Assembly (NCBI RefSeq): GCF_900107965.1
Contig: NZ_FNVU01000002.1
Coordinates: 1 to 64,000, forward strand
DNA: 64,000 nucleotides
Direction: 5' to 3'
Source of the DNA: Actinacidiphila yanglinensis
Lineage (GTDB): Bacteria; Actinomycetota; Actinomycetes; Streptomycetales; Streptomycetaceae
Within the stretch, counting starts at the first letter, position 1. Every line of letters starts with the position of its first letter. Shown here piece after piece: positions 9,170 to 17,932 of the stretch. A model generated the notes under the pieces. That model had not been told where the DNA came from. It ran no database searches and saw only the letters and a list, made by a program, of their open reading frames with translations. A program made the translations under genes and the position numbers.

Positions 9170-10738
9170 ATGGATATGCAGAACGTGGTGGTGGGCGCCC
9201 GCGGCGTCGCGGCGGAGGACGTGCTCGCGGTCGCGCGCGGGGGAGCGCGCGTGGAGATCTCGGCGGACGCGCTGGAAGGGGTGGCGCGGGCGCGGGACGT
9301 GATCGACGCGCTGGCCGCCAAACCGGAACCGGTCTACGGCGTGTCGACGGGCTTCGGCGCCCTGGCGGTACGCCACATCAGCCCGGAACTGCGGGCGCAG
9401 CTGCAACGCAGCCTCGTCCGTTCGCACGCCGCGGGGATGGGCCCGCGGGTGGAGCGCGAGGTGGTGCGCGCGCTGGCGTTCCTGCGGCTGAAGACGCTCG
9501 CGTCGGGCCGAACCGGGGTGCGCCCGGTGGTCGTGGAGACGATGGCGGCGATCCTCAACGCCGGCATCACCCCGGTGGTGCACGAGTACGGCTCGCTCGG
9601 CTGCTCCGGCGACCTCGCGCCGCTCGCGCACTGCGCCCAGGTGCTGATGGGCGAGGGCGAGGCGGAGGGTCCGGACGGCGTGGTGCGCCCGGTGGCCGAC
9701 CTGCTCGCCGAGCACGGCATCGAGCCGGTCGAGCTGCGCGAGAAGGAGGGCCTGGCCCTCATCAACGGCACCGACGGCATGCTCGGGATGCTGGTGATGG
9801 CGTGCGCCGACCTGGCCGCGCTGTTCACCGCCGCCGACGTCACCGCCGCGCTGACGCTCGAAGCGCTGCTCGGCACCGACCGCGTGCTCGCGCCGGAACT
9901 GCACGTGATCCGCCCGCACCCCGGGCAGGCGGCGAGCGCGGACAACATGCTCAGGGTGCTGGCGGGGTCCGGGCTGACCGGGCACCACCAGGACGACGCG
10001 CCGCGCGTGCAGGACGCGTACTCGATCCGCTGCGCGCCGCAGGTCGCCGGCGCCGGGCGGGACACCCTCGCGCACGCCCGGCTGGTCGCCGACCGCGAAC
10101 TGGCCGCCGCCATCGACAATCCGGTGGTCATCGACACCGGGGGTCCCGAAGGCGCCCGCGTCGAGTCGAACGGGAACTTCCACGGCGCCCCGGTCGGCTA
10201 CGTGCTGGACTTCCTCGCGATCGCCGCGGCCGACCTCGCGTCCATCGCGGAGCGGCGCACCGACCGGCTGCTGGACAAGAACCGCTCGCACGGGCTGCCG
10301 CCCTTCCTCGCGGACGACCCGGGGGTCGACTCCGGCCTGATGATCGCGCAGTACACCCAGGCGGCGCTGGTCAGCGAGATGAAACGGCTCGCGGTGCCCG
10401 CCTCGGTCGACTCGATCCCGTCCTCGGCGATGCAGGAGGACCACGTGTCCATGGGGTGGTCGGCGGCCCGGAAGCTGCGTACCGCGGTGGACGCGCTGAC
10501 CAGGGTTGTCGCGGTCGAGATGTTCGCGGCCACCCGCGCGCTGGAGATCCGGACGACCGGTACCGAGCTGCGGCCGGCGGCCGCCTCCGCGGCCGTTCTC
10601 GCGGCCGTCCGCGCCGCCGGGATCCCCGGGCCCGGGCGGGACCGCTTCCTGGCCCCCGACCTGGAGGCCGCGTACGTCTTCGTCCGCGACGGTTCCCTGG
10701 TCCGGGCCGCGGAGAGCGTGACGGGGCCGCTGGCGTAG
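9170..10738 (+). CDS. hutH: Histidine ammonia-lyase (histidase)
   Basis: 522 residues. Converts L-histidine to urocanate and ammonia, the first step of histidine breakdown. The MIO-forming region reads GSLGCSGDLAPLAH, so the cyclising triad is Cys-Ser-Gly in place of the more common Ala-Ser-Gly. Other family motifs: YGVSTGFGALA (catalytic Tyr), LINGTDGMLG, QDAYSIRCAPQVAGA, NPVVIDTG and SNGNFHGAPVG. Start codon unclear: GTG 9164, ATG 9170 and ATG 9176 are in frame; TAGGG at 9157-9161 fits ATG 9170 best. Same position as S. coelicolor hutH. No other hut gene is near. Confidence 0.95.
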   Translation: MDMQNVVVGARGVAAEDVLAVARGGARVEISADALEGVARARDVIDALAAKPEPVYGVSTGFGALAVRHISPELRAQLQRSLVRSHAAGMGPRVEREVVRALAFLRLKTLASGRTGVRPVVVETMAAILNAGITPVVHEYGSLGCSGDLAPLAHCAQVLMGEGEAEGPDGVVRPVADLLAEHGIEPVELREKEGLALINGTDGMLGMLVMACADLAALFTAADVTAALTLEALLGTDRVLAPELHVIRPHPGQAASADNMLRVLAGSGLTGHHQDDAPRVQDAYSIRCAPQVAGAGRDTLAHARLVADRELAAAIDNPVVIDTGGPEGARVESNGNFHGAPVGYVLDFLAIAAADLASIAERRTDRLLDKNRSHGLPPFLADDPGVDSGLMIAQYTQAALVSEMKRLAVPASVDSIPSSAMQEDHVSMGWSAARKLRTAVDALTRVVAVEMFAATRALEIRTTGTELRPAAASAAVLAAVRAAGIPGPGRDRFLAPDLEAAYVFVRDGSLVRAAESVTGPLA

Positions 10739-10859
10739 GGCGGGTCGCGCGAGCTGCGGGTCCGCGAGGTGACTGCCGTTCCCCACGGGTGAACGGCGCG
10801 TCCTCGCGGGCCCGTTGGCATGTCCGGCGGCAGGTGGCCGCGGCGGGGCGGGCTCGCGT

Positions 10860-10897
10860 TTGACAATAGGCAGGTAATTACCTGCATAATAGAGGGG
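10860..10897 (+). promoter_or_regulatory. Near-leaderless promoter with embedded 16-bp operator
   Basis: TTGACA at 10860-10865 (perfect -35) and CATAAT at 10885-10890 (-10), 19-base spacer. The spacer holds a perfect palindrome GCAGGTAATTACCTGC (10870-10885). A transcript starting 6-7 bases after the -10 would begin at or beside the GTG start at 10897, so the mRNA is probably leaderless. The operator position would let the encoded ArsR-type protein block polymerase at its own promoter. Confidence 0.78.
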
Positions 10898-11706
10898 TGA
10901 GCCTCGAAGCAGGAGCGATCGACTCGGTCTTCAAAGCGCTGGCCGACCCCACCCGGCGCAGGATGCTGGACCGGCTGCGCGAGCAGGACGGCCAGACGCT
11001 GCGCGAGCTGTGCGAGCGCCTGGACATGGCGCGCCAGTCGGCGACGCAGCACCTCGACGTCCTCGGGCGGGCCGGTCTCGTGACCGTCGTCCGGCGCGGG
11101 CGGGAGCGGCTCCACTACCTCAACCCCGTGCCGATCCAGCAGATCGAGGAGCGCTGGATCTCGGAGTTCGACAGGCCCCGGCTGCAAGCGCTCAGCGCCA
11201 TCAGGAACCAGGCAGAGGAGTACGCCATGACCGACACCACCACCACCGTGCCGAGCTACGTCTACGTCACCTACATCCGGGCGAACGCCGAGCAGGTGTG
11301 GAAGGCCCTGACCGACGCCGACCTGACGGCGCGCTACTGGGGGCACGCGAACGTCTCGGACTGGCAGCCCGGTTCACGCTGGGAGCATCGGCGCGTCGAC
11401 GGGTCGGGCGCGGTCGACGTGGTCGGCACCGTCGTCGAGGCCGAGCAGCCGACCCGCCTGGTGATCACCTTCGAGGACAGCCCCGACGCCGAGCCCGCGC
11501 GGGAGCCGTCCGTGGTCACCTTCCTCGTCGAGCCGCACGAGGACATCGTGCGCCTCACCGTGACGCACGAGAAGCTGCCCAACCTGGAGATGTTCGGCGG
11601 CATCTCGCAGGGCTGGCCGGCCGTGCTGGCGAACCTCAAGTCGCTGCTCGAGACCGGCGACGTCCTCCCGCAGTCGCCCTGGGACATGCGCCCCGCCCAC
11701 ACCTGA
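10897..11706 (+). CDS. ArsR-family repressor fused to an SRPBCC (AHSA1-type) domain
   Basis: 269 residues. Residues 1-105 form a winged helix (FKALADPTRRRMLDRL, then MARQSATQHLDVLGRAGLV as recognition helix and RRGRERLHYLNP as wing). Only one Cys is present in this part, so it is not a classical metal sensor. Residues 111-269 are an SRPBCC/AHSA1 domain (ADLTARYWGHANVSDWQPGSRW; VVGTVVEAEQPTRLVITFE; GWPAVLANLKSLLETG), a cavity fold that binds hydrophobic ligands. The SRPBCC part has its own in-frame ATG at 11227 with GAGGAG at 11216-11221, so a free second product is possible. Usually these are two adjacent genes. Confidence 0.88.
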   Translation: MSLEAGAIDSVFKALADPTRRRMLDRLREQDGQTLRELCERLDMARQSATQHLDVLGRAGLVTVVRRGRERLHYLNPVPIQQIEERWISEFDRPRLQALSAIRNQAEEYAMTDTTTTVPSYVYVTYIRANAEQVWKALTDADLTARYWGHANVSDWQPGSRWEHRRVDGSGAVDVVGTVVEAEQPTRLVITFEDSPDAEPAREPSVVTFLVEPHEDIVRLTVTHEKLPNLEMFGGISQGWPAVLANLKSLLETGDVLPQSPWDMRPAHT

Positions 11707-11833
11707 GACCGCCATGTGCCGCGTGGCGCCGTCCCGCCCCGCGGGCTCCGCCCGGGGTCCGGCGCTCCGGGTGCCGCGCGGCACGCGGCGTACGACCGAA
11801 GAAGGCGGCGTAGGACCGCGGAAGGACGAGGAG

Positions 11834-12322
11834 ATGCTGGACACCACCCCGCTCCACCACGCGTACGGCGCGCTGCTGTCGGCCGCCGATACGGTGACCG
11901 GCACCGGCGGGTGGCCGGCGCCCGCACCGCCGGACGGCGAATGGAACGCCGGCCAGATCCTGGCGCACGTCTCCCTGATCAACGCGGCCACCCTCGCGGC
12001 CGTCTGCGCCGTCTCCGCGGCGGCGCCCGCGACGTACGACACCCGCACCGCGCACGACACCTGGACCCTCGCCCGGGTGATCACGCGCGCCGGGGGCGCC
12101 GCGGGGCTGCGCGAGCGCATCCGCCGCCAGGGCGAGGCGCTCTGCACGCTCGGCGGGCCGGCGCTGAGCGAGGCCGAACTGGACACGCCGGTACCCGCGC
12201 TGCTGCTGTCCGGCGGCGCTGTCCTGGTCGATCGGCCAATGCCGCTGCGCGACCTGATCACCGGCCTCGCGGAGGCCGAACTTCCCGGGCACGCTGAGCA
12301 GTTGCTGGCGCTGCGGGCCTAG
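11834..12322 (+). CDS. DinB/maleylpyruvate-isomerase-like helical protein
   Basis: 162 residues, mostly helical, with LHHAYGALLSAADTVTG at the start and WNAGQILAHVSLINAAT, the W-x-x-x-x-x-L-x-H pattern of the DinB/mycothiol-dependent isomerase N-terminal fold. The full metal-ligand His triad is not obvious, so enzymatic activity is doubtful. ATG at 11834 follows GGACGAGGAG; a longer frame upstream lacks a ribosome site. It is 127 bases after the ArsR-SRPBCC gene on the same strand and may be co-transcribed. Confidence 0.68.
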   Translation: MLDTTPLHHAYGALLSAADTVTGTGGWPAPAPPDGEWNAGQILAHVSLINAATLAAVCAVSAAAPATYDTRTAHDTWTLARVITRAGGAAGLRERIRRQGEALCTLGGPALSEAELDTPVPALLLSGGAVLVDRPMPLRDLITGLAEAELPGHAEQLLALRA

Positions 12323-12481
12323 GGTCCGCGCTTCCGGGGCGCAGGGCGCCGCCGCTGAGGAGCGCACGGCAGGGACGTCGGCCGCAGGCGGCGGTGGCGG
12401 CGCAGGGCGCAGGCTACCCGCGGACGGGTGCGCGTGAGGGTCCTGTTTCCCTCCGTGCACGGAAGATGCCAGGCTGTCGCC

Positions 12482-14680
12482 GTGAAGGGGAACGTTCCTC
12501 AGGAGACGACGAGCTTCGTCGGCCGTGGGCCCGAACTCGCCCGGCTGGACGAGGCATTGGCCCAGCACCGGCTGGTGACGCTGACCGGTGCGGGCGGCGT
12601 CGGCAAGACCCGGCTGGCACAGCGGGCGGCGGCGGGCGTGGCGGCCGGGCGGGTCGCGGCCGACCGGCGGCGCACGGCCGGCGAGTGGGCCGGCTCCGCC
12701 GACGGCACCGGGGGCTCCCGGTTCCCCGACGGCGCGTGGTGGGCCGACCTCAGCACTCTCGACAGCTCCGAGCTGCTGCTCGCCACCGTCAGCGACGCCG
12801 TCGACCTCGCCGACCACTCGCTGCGGATGCCCGTCGAGGCGCTGAGCGAGTGGCTCGCCGACCGGCGGCTCCTGCTCGTCCTCGACTCCTGCGAGCATCT
12901 GGTGGAGGCGTGCGCCCATCTCGTCGGGGAGTTGCTGACCGTCGCCCCCGGCCTGACGGTGCTGGCCACCAGCCGCCGCCCGCTGCAGTCGGCCGCGGAG
13001 CAGTTGCTGGAGGTCCTGCCGCTGCCGGCAGGCGGCTCCGAGGCGATGGCCCTGTTCACCGACCGGGTGACGGAACGGCTGGGCGTGGCGCCGCTGCACG
13101 AGCCGGGTGCCACGGCGGCGGCCGAGGCGATCTGCCGCCGCCTGGAGGGCATCCCGCTGGCGATCGAACTGGCCGCGGCGCAGGTCGGGCCGGTCCCCGT
13201 CACCACCGTCGCCGAGGGGCTCGGCTCGCGCTTCGACACCCTGGCCGCCTCGGGGTTCGTCTGGCCGCGGCGGCACCGGGCGCTGCGCACCACGATCGGC
13301 TGGAGCCACGAGCTGTGCGCGCCGCTGGAGCGGCTGCTGTGGGCCCGGTTGAGCGTCTTCCGCGGCTCCTTCGACCTCGCGGCCGCGCAGGCCGTCGCTG
13401 CTGGGGGTCCCCTCCGCGCCGAGGACGTGGCGGCGACGCTGGACCGGCTGGTCGCCCAGTCCGTGGTGCACCGGGTGGGTGCGGCGCCCGTGTCCGCGGC
13501 CACGCCCGGGTCCGTTCTCCCGTCCGCCCCCGCCTCCGGAGCGGCGCCCGGCTCCGGCGGCCGCTACCGCATGCTCGACACCATCCGCGAGTTCGGCCAG
13601 ACCTGGCTGGAGGAGCTCGGCGAGGTGGCCGGCACCGCCGAGCGGCACGCCGACCACTTCACCCGGCTCGCTCGCCGGGCCGACGCCGGCTGGTCCGGCC
13701 CCGACCAGCTGCTCGGCTACCGGATGATCGAGGACGCCCACCCGGACCTGCGCGCCGCCCTCGACCACTGGCTCGTCCACGACCCGGCGACGGCCGCCGA
13801 ACTCGCGGGCCTGCTGGTCTACTTCTGGACCTGCTGCGGCCACCTCAAGGAGGCCAGGTCCACGCTTGAACGGACCCTGGCGGCGCACACCACCCCCGAC
13901 ACCGCCCACGTGCGCGCCCTCATCGGCCTCGGCGCGACCGTCACGCTCCTGGGGGATTACGAGCACGCGGCCGAGATCGACGACCGCGTGCAGGCCATGA
14001 TCGCGGCGGACGGCGACGCCGACGACCGGATCGCCGCCGCCTGCCTGACCGGCCTGCTCGGCCTCCTCACCGGGCGGTCGCAGAAGGCGCTGGACGCCGT
14101 GCGCGAGGCGCTGGGGTCCGCCGGGTCCGCTGCGGGCGCCGCCCTCGACACCCCGGACCGGCTGCGCTGCCGCCTGGTCGAGGTGCTCGCGCTCACCGCG
14201 CTGGGCGACTTCGCCGAAGGGCGGGCTCGCGCCCTGGAGTTGCGCCGGCACTGCGTGGCGATCGGCGAGCTGTGGACGCGCTCGTACCTGGACTACCAGC
14301 TCTCCGTCGTCGCCCTCTTCTCCTCCGCGCCCGCGGAGGCCGTCGCCTACGCGCGGACCATGCTGGAGAGCAAGCAACTGCTCGGGGACGCCTTCGGCAT
14401 CGCGCTCGGCCTCGACCTGCTGGCCGCGGCCCTGGCCGCCGCCGGCCGTCCCGAACAGGCCGCGTCGGTCTACGGAACCGGCGGAGCGTACTGGCGCAGT
14501 GTCGGCCACCCGCAGCGCGGGGCGCCGGAGCTCCAGCCGGTCCGGGAACGCTGCGAGCAGACGTCCCGGGCCGCGCTGGGCGACGACGGGTACGCCGACG
14601 CCTACGCCCGGGGTGCCGCCGCCGACGGGCCGACCGCCCTGGCCGCCGCCCTCGTGCCCGACGGCGTCGGCCAGGACTGA
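12482..14680 (+). CDS. STAND-type NTPase regulator with TPR-like C-terminus
   Basis: 732 residues. The N-terminus (VPQETTSFVGRGPELARL) is typical of actinobacterial STAND signal ATPases. Walker A is TGAGGVGKTRLA (near residue 35), Walker B LLLVLDSCEHLVEAC, followed by ATSRRPL (sensor) and RLEGIPLAIELAAA (the GLPL-like motif). A winged-helix segment (RYRMLDTIREFGQTWLEELG) precedes TPR-like helices to the end. No DNA-binding domain of BTAD or LuxR type is present, although many relatives end in a LuxR helix-turn-helix. Partner and signal unknown. GTG start at 12482, just before the conserved block; a GTG/ATG further upstream would add an unconserved stretch. Confidence 0.85.
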   Translation: MKGNVPQETTSFVGRGPELARLDEALAQHRLVTLTGAGGVGKTRLAQRAAAGVAAGRVAADRRRTAGEWAGSADGTGGSRFPDGAWWADLSTLDSSELLLATVSDAVDLADHSLRMPVEALSEWLADRRLLLVLDSCEHLVEACAHLVGELLTVAPGLTVLATSRRPLQSAAEQLLEVLPLPAGGSEAMALFTDRVTERLGVAPLHEPGATAAAEAICRRLEGIPLAIELAAAQVGPVPVTTVAEGLGSRFDTLAASGFVWPRRHRALRTTIGWSHELCAPLERLLWARLSVFRGSFDLAAAQAVAAGGPLRAEDVAATLDRLVAQSVVHRVGAAPVSAATPGSVLPSAPASGAAPGSGGRYRMLDTIREFGQTWLEELGEVAGTAERHADHFTRLARRADAGWSGPDQLLGYRMIEDAHPDLRAALDHWLVHDPATAAELAGLLVYFWTCCGHLKEARSTLERTLAAHTTPDTAHVRALIGLGATVTLLGDYEHAAEIDDRVQAMIAADGDADDRIAAACLTGLLGLLTGRSQKALDAVREALGSAGSAAGAALDTPDRLRCRLVEVLALTALGDFAEGRARALELRRHCVAIGELWTRSYLDYQLSVVALFSSAPAEAVAYARTMLESKQLLGDAFGIALGLDLLAAALAAAGRPEQAASVYGTGGAYWRSVGHPQRGAPELQPVRERCEQTSRAALGDDGYADAYARGAAADGPTALAAALVPDGVGQD

Positions 14681-14706
14681 CCGGCCGCCGGGCTCCGGAG
14701 GGGGCG

Positions 14707-15645
14707 TCAGATCCGGTTGAAGATGGTGGAGTAGGCGTAGCCGGCCGGCTTGTCGTACGCGTCGACCTCCCAGAAGGCCAGCTCCTGCACGCCCTTCGAG
14801 GCGGCGAAGCTCTCCAGGCTGGAGGCGTCGGACTGGGTGAAGTCCTCGTCGTCGTCGTTCTGGCCGGCGATGGGGGTCAGGCCCATCCGGGCCCAGTTCT
14901 GCGCGGCCGAGCCGCCGTAGATGCTCGCGAACTGCTTCTCGGCGGCGGTGGCGCCGGACTCCGCGTCCGCCAGCGGGTTCTCGCCGTCGCCGAAGTCCAT
15001 GGTCATGAGGTTCACCGCGGTGGTGTTCACTCCCGCCGACTTCGCGTTCTTGAGCAGGGTGGTGACGTCCGACTCCATCCCGTCGGGGTCCACGGCCACC
15101 GTCCAGTCGACCTGCACGGACGGGTCGGCCTGCTGGAGGGCCGCCAGGGCCTGGTCGCGGCGCTGGTTGGCGTTGCCGTCGCCGAGGGTGTCGCCCTCGA
15201 TGTCGAAGTCGAGACGGGTGACGCCGTAGGTGCTGACCACCTTCTGGTAGGCGGCGGTGAGGCTGGAGACGGTGGTGCAGGTCTGGGCGAGTTCGTTGCT
15301 GCCGGCGCCGCCGAAGGAGATGATCACGTTCCCGCCGGCCGACTTGACCGCGTTGATCTGCGAGCTGAACGCGCCGACGGAGTCCCCGCCGTCCTCCCAC
15401 TGCAACGTGCAGCCGGACTTGGAGGTCAGGAAGGCCAGCGTGTAGTTCTTCAGCCCGCTCTTGCTCTGGTCGGCGGCCATGTCCTTGGCCGTGGAGGAGT
15501 CGATCTGCAGGTACGGCGCGGCGAACTGCGCGGGCAGGGCGGCCGGGGCGGCGGCGTGGGCGCCGGGGGAGGCGACGAGCATCGCGAGCACCGGGCCGAC
15601 GGCCGCGGCGGCGGCGAGGGCAGGGCGAACGGGGGACTTGGCCAT
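14707..15645 (-). CDS. Secreted GH18-family (chitinase-like) protein
   Basis: 312 residues. A signal peptide (residues 1-31, basic MAKSPVR then a hydrophobic core, cleavage near GAHA-AAP) directs export. A single GH18 barrel follows: NVIISFGGAGSNELA is the first conserved strand and GVTRLDFDIEGD carries the catalytic D-x-D-x-E. MTMDFGDGENPL and ELAFWEVDAYDK match later strands. There is no carbohydrate-binding module. Most like the small secreted GH18 proteins of streptomycetes; activity on chitin not certain. A 21-base palindrome lies 90 bases upstream. Convergent with the STAND gene. Confidence 0.88.
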   Translation of the reverse strand: MAKSPVRPALAAAAAVGPVLAMLVASPGAHAAAPAALPAQFAAPYLQIDSSTAKDMAADQSKSGLKNYTLAFLTSKSGCTLQWEDGGDSVGAFSSQINAVKSAGGNVIISFGGAGSNELAQTCTTVSSLTAAYQKVVSTYGVTRLDFDIEGDTLGDGNANQRRDQALAALQQADPSVQVDWTVAVDPDGMESDVTTLLKNAKSAGVNTTAVNLMTMDFGDGENPLADAESGATAAEKQFASIYGGSAAQNWARMGLTPIAGQNDDDEDFTQSDASSLESFAASKGVQELAFWEVDAYDKPAGYAYSTIFNRI

Positions 15646-15734
15646 GGTGAAACCTCTCGTGGGGGCGGAGGAGACAGTGGGGGGCAGCGCAGGACGGCAG
15701 GGGCGGACCGGGCCCCGGCGGCGCCGGACAGACC

Positions 15735-15755
15735 GGTTAGGAAGATTTCCTAACC
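15735..15755. promoter_or_regulatory. Palindromic operator candidate upstream of GH18 gene
   Basis: GGTTAGGAA (15735-15743), GAT spacer, TTCCTAACC (15747-15755): 9-bp perfect arms, AT-rich against its surroundings and 90 bases before the GH18 start. It is a likely repressor or activator site for that gene. The binding protein is unknown. Confidence 0.65.
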
Positions 15756-15938
15756 ATCAGGATGGTTGATCTGTTGGCCCGTTCACGTCAAGGGGCGCGC
15801 GGAGGGAAATCCGTCGCGGGCATTCAGGTGAATGAACCGCGGCCATGTTCCTGACCGCGGTTCGGGGATGATGCAACGGCGCCGCGACGCTGTCATGAGG
15901 GCGTCGCGCGGGGTGTCGCGAGTGTCTGTCGCGGGAGT

Positions 15939-16265
15939 TCAGAGGCTCCCGGGCTCGGCGCTGTCCGGCTCGCCGTCGTCGGCCGCTTCGGCCGCCTCCA
16001 GGGCGTGGCGGGAGCGGCGGGTGGCGTTGACCACGAGGCCGGCGCCGGCCAGCAGGAAGACCGCGCCACCGATGACGTACGGCTTCGTGTCGATCATCCC
16101 GGTCTCGGCGAGCCCCCCGGCCGGATCGGCCTGGGTGGTGGCGGCGGACCGGGCGGGCGCGGCGCCGGACGTCGCGGCCGGGGCCGCGTGGGCCGAGGGG
16201 ACGAAGTAGAGCGCGGCCAGTACGGCAGCGGCGGCCGCGGCGACGTACGGGCGGGGCGAGGCCAT
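15939..16265 (-). CDS. Small cell-wall protein with LAETG sortase signal
   Basis: 108 residues: a signal peptide (about 1-27, ends PSAHA), a short Ala/Ser/Thr-rich exposed region, then LAETG (near residue 52), a hydrophobic segment (YVIGGAVFLLAGAGLVV) and a basic stop-transfer stretch NATRRSRH with an acidic tail. LAxTG is the signal used by class E sortases in Streptomyces (as in the long chaplins), so covalent attachment to peptidoglycan is predicted. The exposed part is only about 25 residues, so it may act as a cap or spacer. ATG at 16265 with GGGGGA upstream. Confidence 0.8.
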   Translation of the reverse strand: MASPRPYVAAAAAAVLAALYFVPSAHAAPAATSGAAPARSAATTQADPAGGLAETGMIDTKPYVIGGAVFLLAGAGLVVNATRRSRHALEAAEAADDGEPDSAEPGSL

Positions 16266-16542
16266 CTGATCCCCCAGCGGATGCGGCGAGTTGACCGTGG
16301 GGGCCGATCGTAGTGACTCCCGGTGGCCGGGGGGAAGCCGTGGACGGGGTCGCGGGTGGTGCGCGGGGCGTGACCGGGGCGTCGCGGAACGCCGCGTGAC
16401 GGTCATCACGGATGGTGCGTGTCAAAGCCCACAATTTCCCTGAGAACGGACATATCTGGCGTCGGTCCTGTTTCCATGGATGACGGAAGAAGCCCCGCGC
16501 CGCTCGCTCGGCCGCGGGTGACCGCGACCATGGGAGAGATGC

Positions 16543-17931
16543 GTGACGCCGCCCGACACCGGAAACACCCCCGCCTCCGAAGCCCCCGACGAGCACGGCC
16601 CCAGCGTGGCCGCGCGCCGCAGGCGGACGGTCTTCCGCCGCGGCACCCTCGCGGCGCTCGCGGTCGTGGCCGGTGGCGCGGTCGCGCTCACGGCATGCGG
16701 CGGGCACAGCGGCAAGAGCAGCAGCCAGCACGCCGCCGCGACCGTGTCCTCGACGCCCAGCAGCTCCGCCAGTACTACCGCCTCCGCGCAGGCCACCCAG
16801 TCCCGTGAGGACGCGCAGGCGGCCAAGCACACCTCGGACGCGAAGATCACCATCTCGCCGAAGAACGGCACCACGGAGGCCGCTGTCAGCGGGGCCGTGA
16901 AGGTGAGCGTCACCGGCGGGAAGCTGACCAAGGTGACGATGACGGCGACGTCGTCCGGCCACACCGTGGCCGGGAAGATATCCGCCGACGGCAAGACCTG
17001 GCAGCCGAACGCGGCGCTCGGGCACGGGCTCCAGTTCAAGATATCCGCCGAGGCCGGCGACGCGCAGGGCCGGACCGCCGCCGCTCAGGCCACGTTCGCC
17101 ACCAAGGCGGTCAGCGGCAGCTTCGTCGGCTACTTCACGCCGGAGGACGGCTCCACGGTGGGCGTGGGCATGCCGGTCTCGATCAACTTCAGCAAGGCCA
17201 TCTCGACCTCCGACCGGGCGGACGTGCAGCGCGGCATCAGCGTGCAGTCCAGCAGCGGCCAGCAGGTCGTCGGCCACTGGTTCAGCTCCACTCGGCTCGA
17301 CCTGCGGCCGCAGACCTACTGGCAGGCCGGCTCGCACGTCACCCTGAACCTGAACCTGGCCGGCGTCGAGGGCGCCCCGGGCGTCTACGGGACGCAGCAC
17401 AAGACCGTCGCGTTCGACGTGGGCCGCTCCCAGGTCTCCACCGTGGACGCCGCCACCCACATGATGACCGTGGTCCGCGACGGCCAGGTGATCCGGACGG
17501 TGCCGATCTCCGCCGGCGGCACCGGGCACACCACCTACGACGGCCAGATGGTCATCGAGGAGAAGGACCAGACCACCCGGATGAACGGGGCGACGGTCGG
17601 CTTCACCGACGACGACGGCAAGGGCGAGTACGACATCCCCGACGTCCCGCACGCCATGCGGCTGAGCAACTCCGGCACGTTCATCCACGGCAACTACTGG
17701 TCCGACAAGTCGGTGTTCGGCACCGCCAACACCAGCCACGGGTGCATCGGGCTGAGTGACGTCAAGGGCGGCAAGGACGGCACCACCGACGCGGCGTGGT
17801 TCTACAACAACTCGCTGCTCGGCGACGTGGTCGTGGTGAAGAACTCGCCGGACAAGACCATCCAGCCCGACAACGGCCTCAACGGCTGGAACATGTCGTG
17901 GAGCCAGTGGGTGGCCGGCTCCGCGCTGTGA
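16543..17931 (+). CDS. Lipoprotein L,D-transpeptidase (YkuD)
   Basis: 462 residues. After a cytoplasmic Arg-rich start comes a membrane segment and lipobox LTAC (Cys near residue 51), so the protein is a lipoprotein on the outer face of the membrane. A Ser/Thr linker and two Ig-like domains (about 100-300) precede the YkuD catalytic domain, with FIHGNYW and the active site TSHGCIGLSDVKG (catalytic Cys). It forms 3-3 cross-links in peptidoglycan. A C-terminal W-rich end (WNMSWSQW) is typical of actinobacterial Ldts. GTG at 16543 has GGGAGAG before it. Convergent with the ROK gene, stop codons one base apart. Confidence 0.95.
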   Translation: MTPPDTGNTPASEAPDEHGPSVAARRRRTVFRRGTLAALAVVAGGAVALTACGGHSGKSSSQHAAATVSSTPSSSASTTASAQATQSREDAQAAKHTSDAKITISPKNGTTEAAVSGAVKVSVTGGKLTKVTMTATSSGHTVAGKISADGKTWQPNAALGHGLQFKISAEAGDAQGRTAAAQATFATKAVSGSFVGYFTPEDGSTVGVGMPVSINFSKAISTSDRADVQRGISVQSSSGQQVVGHWFSSTRLDLRPQTYWQAGSHVTLNLNLAGVEGAPGVYGTQHKTVAFDVGRSQVSTVDAATHMMTVVRDGQVIRTVPISAGGTGHTTYDGQMVIEEKDQTTRMNGATVGFTDDDGKGEYDIPDVPHAMRLSNSGTFIHGNYWSDKSVFGTANTSHGCIGLSDVKGGKDGTTDAAWFYNNSLLGDVVVVKNSPDKTIQPDNGLNGWNMSWSQWVAGSAL

Positions 17932-17932
17932 G

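Noticed and set aside
8860..10863. 667-codon frame overlapping hutH
   Set aside because: Starts in the repeat block and runs out of frame over hutH; Arg/Gly/Ala only.
12482..14680. Possible LuxR/SARP pathway regulator
   Set aside because: No LuxR helix-turn-helix or BTAD domain at either end; kept as a generic STAND protein.
11636..15400. 1254-codon open frame on the minus strand
   Set aside because: Shadow of the DinB, STAND and GH18 genes; no motif.
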